Shown: positions 57,809-64,000 of the stretch, piece by piece
How the letters are laid out: each line of letters starts with the position of its first letter
How positions within the stretch are numbered: position 1 is the first letter of the stretch
Assembly (NCBI GenBank): GCA_018894105.1
Contig: CM032127.1
Coordinates: forward strand, 7,890,223 to 7,954,222
Direction: 5' to 3'
Length of the DNA: 64,000 bases
From: Jacaranda mimosifolia
Lineage: Eukaryota > Streptophyta > Magnoliopsida > Lamiales > Bignoniaceae
The notes under the pieces: generated by a model
The model's input: only the letters and a program-made list of their open reading frames with translations
What the model was told of the DNA's origin: nothing
Databases searched by the model: none
Position numbers and translations under genes: made by a program

Positions 57809-59894
57809 TTTCCAATCTTGTATATTAGTGAAAAATAAAAATCAAGAACCAAACGTAGGTGTGGGCGGGCGCCACATGACTTCCTGGCCCAATTTATCAT
57901 CAAATTGTCAATTTTTAGTAGTTGATGTATTAATCTTACCACATGAAAAGATAAAATCAAAAATTATCAGTAGAATATAGTTATTGGAACAATTTTGCAA
58001 CTTTACCAATAAATACTAACTTCTTTTTTTTTTTTTTTTTTTAAATTTAGCCATAAAAATCCTTTAGTAAAATGATAATCACAACTATTGTTCAGTTTAT
58101 GAGTTTGTCACCATAATCTCATTTAAGTGTCAATTTAAAGCCTCCTCAACTCAAGGGATGAGTTTGTCTGAATAGTTTCATTATAATGTCAGTCATAATG
58201 AAGCAACTTCTATGGCTTCAAATGCTAACACCCCAAGTTGGTAATTGAACAAACAACTTTTCTATGAGAAACTATTGGTCAAGTCAATTAGATTGTCACT
58301 TTAGTGGTCTCATACATATTATATTTATGTATATTTGACTAATTATATCGTAGGAATTATTACATTTATAAAGGTGATTAGTTATTTATTTTTAACTTTT
58401 TCATCAAGTATACAACAAATATAATTTTTTTTCCATTGTTTAATTTGTTTGATTCATCTAAATTCAATCCAAATTAAAGTTTTCTATGTAAAAGTTATAA
58501 AAATATATTGTAAAAAATATATATTTAATATATAGCTTGGTGCTTCTAGAACTCTAAGAATAGTTAATTTTAGACAAAATTTTATCAGTGCGCACATGGC
58601 AAGATTTTGAAGAAACGCATGAAGCCAATATGATAGGATGAGTAAATAAAAAAAATGTGACATTGGAACGTAGTTTAGAAGAAAAAGTAGAGAAAAAAGA
58701 GGAGCAAATCCTCAAAATGAAAATAAGGCTTTCCAACTACCCAAATTTTATTTTGTGTTTTAGGGAGTTACGTCAGGTGTTGCTCCTCCCTTAAATGTCA
58801 ACATTTTTTTGTTGCTTTTTTGACATCATCTCATTGGAGCTATTCTCAATATTGACACCTTATTAGCAATTACAATGAATTTTTAAATCTACTACATAAT
58901 AAAAATCTTAATTTTCTATCAACATTTGTACCCAAAAATATTCTAAATAATGCACAAAAGGAGGAAAGTATGGTGAACAATCATTTTGATGTTGTCCATG
59001 TTCTTTCGTTTTTGCGGTCATTAATCTAATTGTTATCAAGACTATTCCATGTCATAATTAGCTTAATTCCTCTTGGTGCGAAGGCAAAATAAAGTGATGG
59101 TAGGTGAAATTAAAAGATAATGTAGAAGTAAAAATTGAGAAAAAAAGAGGAGCAAAACCTCAAGATGGAACAAAGTGTTTCTATTCAAGAAATCATTCAG
59201 TCCACTCAAACTCTAGAATTTTTCCTTTCAAATAAGGGTCTACCCCTTATTTATAGTTTCTACCTCCTTAAATGAACGATGATGATTCAAAAGATCCAAT
59301 AATTAAAGAGTTTCTAACATTTGTACTTTCCATTTCCTTAAATGGACGACAACGGTTCAAAAGATCCAATAATTAGAGAGTTTATTTAGAATATTAAAAA
59401 TATTTGAAATTTCTATATCATTTTATTATGTCCCATACTCTTTTATAACTTTCTAGATCTCTCTCTTAATTTTAAAAAAGTGAAGATATTACGAAACATT
59501 CTGAAAATGTAGAAAAAAAATTCACTTCATATTTAGATTTTCTAAAAACTTTTATATCCATTTTTAATGCATCTAAAAATGAGAAAGATGCCCTTTTTTA
59601 TTATCTAAACTCCAAGTGCAATACAAAATATATATTCAAACAACACCATATATTGAGTTTAAAACTGCAAATTGTTGCATAAACTTTCCCCATACAAGAG
59701 GAGATCAACCTTCGCTGACTTTTAGTCCCGATTTTTTCTTTTTCAATTTATAATTAAAATGTAAGAAATTAATCAGAAAAATACCTCTAGCCAAGCTTGT
59801 CCAAGTTTGATTGTTCATTGGAATCTCTTGAGATAGAACTTCCTTAATGCCACTTGATTGTGTCTCACCATATCTTCTTATATTTAAGAGTATC
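57809..59894. other. AT-rich DNA without a recognisable gene
   Basis: A T run lies at about 58023-58042. Two similar segments, gaaaaagtagagaaaaaaga at 58680 and a diverged copy near 59130 (both followed by ggagcaaa-cctcaa-atg), suggest a local duplication. ORFs at 57772-57960, 58554-58736 and 59705-59896 have no recognisable domain. Confidence 0.4.
59266..59385 (+). repeat. Tandem duplication, 70-bp period
   Basis: ccttaaatgaacgatgatga at 59266 and ccttaaatggacgacaacgg at 59336, each followed by ttcaaaagatccaataatta and then gagagttt or aagagttt. Confidence 0.85.
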
Positions 59895-59902
59895 ATCTAA
59901 TC

Positions 59903-61110
59903 TAGGGTTGTAAATGGATAGAGTTTTACCCTATCCAAGCCCATACCTAAATAATACTCAAAATAATACTCATTTACCAGTCCAACCCACTTAGACCCAT
60001 TACCCATTAGGTCTGTGCATTGGGTCTGCTATTTGGACCCATCACTTTTGGGTCAGGTCCAGACCCTACCCTCCTTTTTTTTTCTTTTCCCATATTCTGA
60101 TTTTTTATTTTTTTGCTACTATTTTTTGAAAAAATTCTTCACTCAATGTATTGATATATAATGAATATTTCTTCACTCAATAATGGGGGTGAGGTAGGCC
60201 TGTCAATAAAATAGGTAAGATATTGTCCTACCCAAGTCCATACCCTAATATATCCAAATAGTTAGACTCTATGTTTATCCTATCATACTCAACTCATAGA
60301 CCCAATTAGACTCATACCCTAAAATACCCCAATATAGATCCTACCCTATCAAACCCATGACCCATTGGGTCTATAGTTGGGTCTAGTTTATTAGACCAAA
60401 AATTTTAATTGTGTTTTAATTTGACTAATTTTTTTATCTTTTCCAAATTTTCTTATTGTCAATCAAAATGCTAAAACTACATAATAGTTGAATGCTAGAG
60501 TAATTTATTAATATTGACTAATTTTTTTGGGGAATATTTTTAAAATGTTAACTTATTTTTAAATTAAGTATACATATAATTTTTTTTATGTATACATCAA
60601 ATTTATATTGTTTGTATGAAAAGAAAGTATCATCCAAACATCCAAATTGGAACGTATAAACCAACATGTAAGAAAGAATTTTACTATTTCAGATAAATTA
60701 AGAAGTACAATAATAACAAATAAATAAATTTAAAATAATTTTAATTTTTTTAATTTATATATATTAAAAATTTAAGTATACTCTCAAGTATGCCATGATT
60801 ATTAGTATAAATTTAATTTTGATATAACTAAGTTGGGTTAACTAGTTAAATTTGAGTATTTGGAAAATGAGTAATTTCAAGGTATTGGAGTTGGAACATG
60901 AATATTTGATATTGAATATTTTTTGGGTATTAGGTAATTGGGTATTTTATGGGTATAGACCCTACCCTTACCCATTCAATTTTTCTTAATGGGTTTAGGT
61001 AGAGTCTAGGTCTCATATCTATTTACTGAGTATGGGTATGAATATTGTACGAATATTGTACTATTATCATGGGCATAAATAAGGTAAAACCCTACTTATT
61101 GGCAGGCCTA
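59903..61110. mobile_element. hAT-like element 3 with duplicated left end
   Basis: Flanked by a perfect 8-bp repeat atctaatc (59895-59902 and 61111-61118), the TSD length of hAT elements. The left end TAGGGTTGTAAATGGATAGA and the complement of the right end (TAGGCCTGCCAATAAGTAGG) are related, and both lead into gttttaccct words. A second left-like end (TAGGCCTGTCAATAAAATAG) occurs inside at 60195. Interior AT-rich, no transposase. Confidence 0.82.
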
Positions 61111-61419
61111 ATCTAATCTAATAGATCCATATCTTTTTCTGTATGATAGTTCCATATCTTCATATGCCTATGTATACATCTCTAGGTAAGTAGAGACCTC
61201 TCATATTACTACATGTACAAGTAACTCATGTTCTTAAGGGATAAATTATTCTCTATCATATTCATAACAAATTATGTTTTCATTTTTAAATAAAAGTACA
61301 TCTTTCACTATAAGATAATTCTTTTTATTGCATAACTATGCTCCTAAAAGTACAGCTTATAAGCTTGAAATTTGAATTTTTTTTCCGGTAGTACACTTAT
61401 TAACATCACCTCTAGTAAT

Positions 61420-61625
61420 TATTAAATTCGTTAAATCAGAACTCCTATTATAGCTAGCATTTGCCGCTGCAAAATAAATGAAAATTCTTATTCCAAAAGT
61501 GATCACTTTTGGTCACAACCTATGGAGAAAAATGAAAAAAAAACCAAAATAAAAACATTTTAAACAAGGAGGTGAATGCTATAATGCCAATAAGTTTTTC
61601 TATAAGAAAAGTATTTAATATATAT
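61420..61625 (+). repeat. Dispersed repeat block a, second copy
   Basis: Matches 31540-31770: attcgttaaatcagaa, gaaaattcttattcc, acttttggtca, ggaggtgaatgcta and aaaagtatttaatatat, in the same order and orientation. Confidence 0.7.
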
Positions 61626-61855
61626 GAAATAAAATAAAGTAAACTATTTAAATATGTCTCTTATCTGAAAATAATGTGAATAAGTTGCTTGTATCCCTTT
61701 TTGCCATTTCTTGCTATCAAGATGAGTATGTTTTTATTAATACAAAGATATTATATTAATTGATTTTCTTTGGTAACTTTGTATCCAATATTGCTAAATA
61801 CTCAATACATGTGTGTATATATATATATGTAATTTTTCATATTAATTGTTGTACA

Positions 61856-61870
61856 CCCCCCCCCCCCCCC
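61856..61870 (+). repeat. C homopolymer, 15 bases
   Basis: A run of 15 C between AT-rich stretches and a TA microsatellite. The length may be inexact in the assembly. Confidence 0.9.
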
Positions 61871-61910
61871 AACATATATATATATATTAGTTTATACATA
61901 GAAATAATCT

Positions 61911-62708
61911 AGGGGAAAATGCAATTTTGGTCCTTTAAATATTTTCAACTTTTTAAATGGTTCATTTTCTATTGTAGCTTGCATATTTAGTCCATTATCT
62001 TAAATTTGTCATCACATTTAGCCTATTTATTTGCAAAGTTAGTCATTCAGGCCACTTAATTTGAAATCGTGCCAGAAGCATATCCAATCACCTTTCATTA
62101 GACCAAAATTTGGGATTTTTTGGACACATACTTAGGTGCCATTTCTTTGCCATATCAGTTTAAATTTTAATTAAATCTTGAATTTGAAGACATGCTTTAG
62201 GAAATAATTGCTACAGTTATTTTTTAATCTGAAAGAAACAAAAGTTAAAAAAGATATTAAGAAAGATAGTTATTTAAAATATAATTTAGGAAAATACATA
62301 TATATGAAAAGTTGAAAATAATTATTATAAAAATGAATATTTATAGGTGAAAAATGTGGCCGGCTTTTTTTCCTATCTTTTTTAATCTAAAAAAAATATA
62401 AGTGCAACTATTATTTCTTAAATCACATTTTCAAATTTTAGATTTAGTTAAATTTTTAAACTGATGCGGCAAAGATATGGCACCTAAATACACATGGTCA
62501 AAAAGTTCCACATTTTGATCTAATAAAAGGTGATTGAACATGTGTCGAGTTTGATTTTAAATTAAGCAATTCGAATGGCTAAATTTACAAATAATTGACT
62601 AAATGTCATGACAAATTTAGGATAATGGGCTAAATACGCAAGCTACAATAGAATATAGATTATTTAAAAAGTTAGCAATAGTTAAATGACCAAAATTATA
62701 ATTTTTCC
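61911..62708. mobile_element. Mutator-like foldback MITE
   Basis: 798 bp with long inverted arms (about 61913-62200 and 62430-62708; shared words ctattgtagcttgc, aaatttgtcat, aatcacctttt and atctttgccgcatcagttta). A perfect 9-bp repeat aaataatct flanks it (61902-61910 and 62709-62717), the TSD length of Mutator-like elements. The middle of about 230 bp codes for nothing. Confidence 0.88.
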
Positions 62709-62717
62709 AAATAATCT

Positions 62718-64000
62718 ATATACATATATTAGTTTATGTATGGAATGCAGACGCATGGAATATATATGTAATAAATGTTAAATTATTTTATTAATGGTCA
62801 GTTTGAGTGCGTAGAAGATTCATATATTTATGCTAAACTTTATTTGATAAATTTAGAAATTAAGCTTCTACACAAGGGATGACGAAAAAATTTGCTTTCA
62901 ATTAATTTTTTAAAAAGCAATTTTGTTACAGGTAATCTCAAGATCATGAAATGGGTAAGAATTTTATATGTGTTTTCCGTAATCAATTATAATTTACAAA
63001 TAATTTATATATAAACACATTATTTAGATAACATAGTCATTTCAAATGAAATAAAATTATGGCTAATTTATTTAAAAATAATAATTCTGAAATGGCATAT
63101 GTTAAGAAATTTTAAAATCTTATGAGCACATGTGGCGCAGCCATTGTTGCCTTTAATCATCTAATGAGAACTATTAAGTATATTTGGTCAACATTTTTTA
63201 TTAACAAAAAACTCCTCTCTCTCTCTCTCTCTCGTTAATAGCCAATTTGAGTACGTAAATTCTGCAATTGGCATATTTATGCTAAACCAGCCGAATATAT
63301 GGTTGCTTGAGGCTCATTAACCTCCAGTTTGAGCCACCTTCTTCAAAATTATTTGAACGCTACTCCCCAAAACTAAATGAATAAGATTGGAGCACTCCTC
63401 AAATCAATAAGCATCTAGTATTATTTGGGAGAAGTAAAAGCGACAAGATTTGTTGTACATGGCAGGGTGCCATATAATCATGGATATTTTTATTGCAAAA
63501 GAAATAAAGTGAAGTTTTACGCAATTGCTTGCCTTTAATTTTGTATTTTGCAGCAGTGAGGCTGAATTTATCAGATACATCTTTAATATATATATATATA
63601 TATTATGATATATTTTTGTAATTTATAAAATGCTTGTTTTGATTTGAAATTTTTTAGTAAGAATTTTATGAAGTCAGAGCATCTTAATTTTGAAGTTTGT
63701 AAGGTTTTTCTTCTAAATTTTTATCAAATACTTTATGATATTGTAAGCCTTAAAAACTTTTGGTTAAAGTTTATGATTCACCCATGTAACAATTAATTGA
63801 TTGTATTCAGTGACATCGTTCGTTTGAGGTTTGGAATATCAATTCAACAAATTCAATGCATATATGTATGTATATTACTATATTGTATATATGTCCATGC
63901 GTGTGGCTACAATGGCTACAATCCCAGCAAAACGACATCGTTTTTTATTTTGCTATGCTTAAATATTTGTACTTTGTGAAGATCTTGTAGAATGTGGGTT
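62718..64000. other. AT-rich DNA at the right edge
   Basis: Contains a CT microsatellite (63215-63233), TA repeats (about 63588-63603), dispersed repeat blocks d and e (63410-63740) and a palindromic motif aaaacgacatcgtttt (63929-63944). The ORF at 63797-63979 has no recognisable domain. Confidence 0.4.
63410..63745 (+). repeat. Dispersed repeat blocks d and e, second copy
   Basis: atttgttgtacatggcaggg plus caattgcttgcctttaattt match 34550-34660. agcatcttaattttgaagtt plus ttcttctaaatttttat match 38205-38270. Confidence 0.7.

Noticed and set aside
1..64000. tRNA or rRNA genes
   Set aside because: The only tRNA-like words are primer-binding sites beside LTRs (9692, 46844, 54868); no cloverleaf or rRNA motif was seen.

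Overview
This 64 kb window looks like plant nuclear DNA, probably from a dicot. It is AT-rich and consists almost entirely of decayed, nested transposable elements. No intact conventional gene and no structural RNA gene was found. All assignments come from reading the sequence by eye: LTR ends, target-site duplications (TSDs), primer-binding sites (PBS), polypurine tracts (PPT) and protein motifs.

Region 1 (1-12494): two members of one Ty3-type LTR family in opposite orientation. Element A (+ strand) enters from the left and ends with a complete 3' LTR (3731-6594). That end abuts the body of element B (- strand), whose 5' LTR (9713-12494) and tRNA-Met-type PBS are clear. A appears to be nested in B, with the rest of B left of the window.

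Region 2 (12802-26907): a Tat/Retand-like Ty3 element (D, - strand) of about 14 kb. Its 3' LTR is split by a solo LTR (E, 13070-16060) with a perfect 5-bp TSD. D carries a decayed gag, an RNase H remnant, an integrase with 88-bp tandem repeats behind it, and an extra ORF antisense to gag. The integrase and repeats are inverted relative to gag. A truncated Ty1/copia fragment (21135-24355) sits at the inversion breakpoint.

Region 3 (26908-39082): AT-rich DNA with small DNA transposons: two CACTA-like elements, two hAT-like elements and a MITE. A GC-richer island (35250-35870) holds TATA boxes and two very short ORFs. It is the best candidate for a host gene, but the evidence is modest.

Region 4 (39083-57808): a Tekay/del-like Ty3 element (C, - strand) with long LTRs and recognisable gag, protease, RT, RNase H and integrase, all broken by stops and frameshifts. 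Its right LTR is split by a second element (F, - strand) that keeps gag but has lost most of pol.

Region 5 (57809-64000): AT-rich DNA with a composite hAT-like element (perfect 8-bp TSD), a Mutator-like foldback element (perfect 9-bp TSD), and blocks collinear with region 3 that suggest an old duplication.

The genes do not form a functional system. They are remnants of replication machinery from at least six element families.
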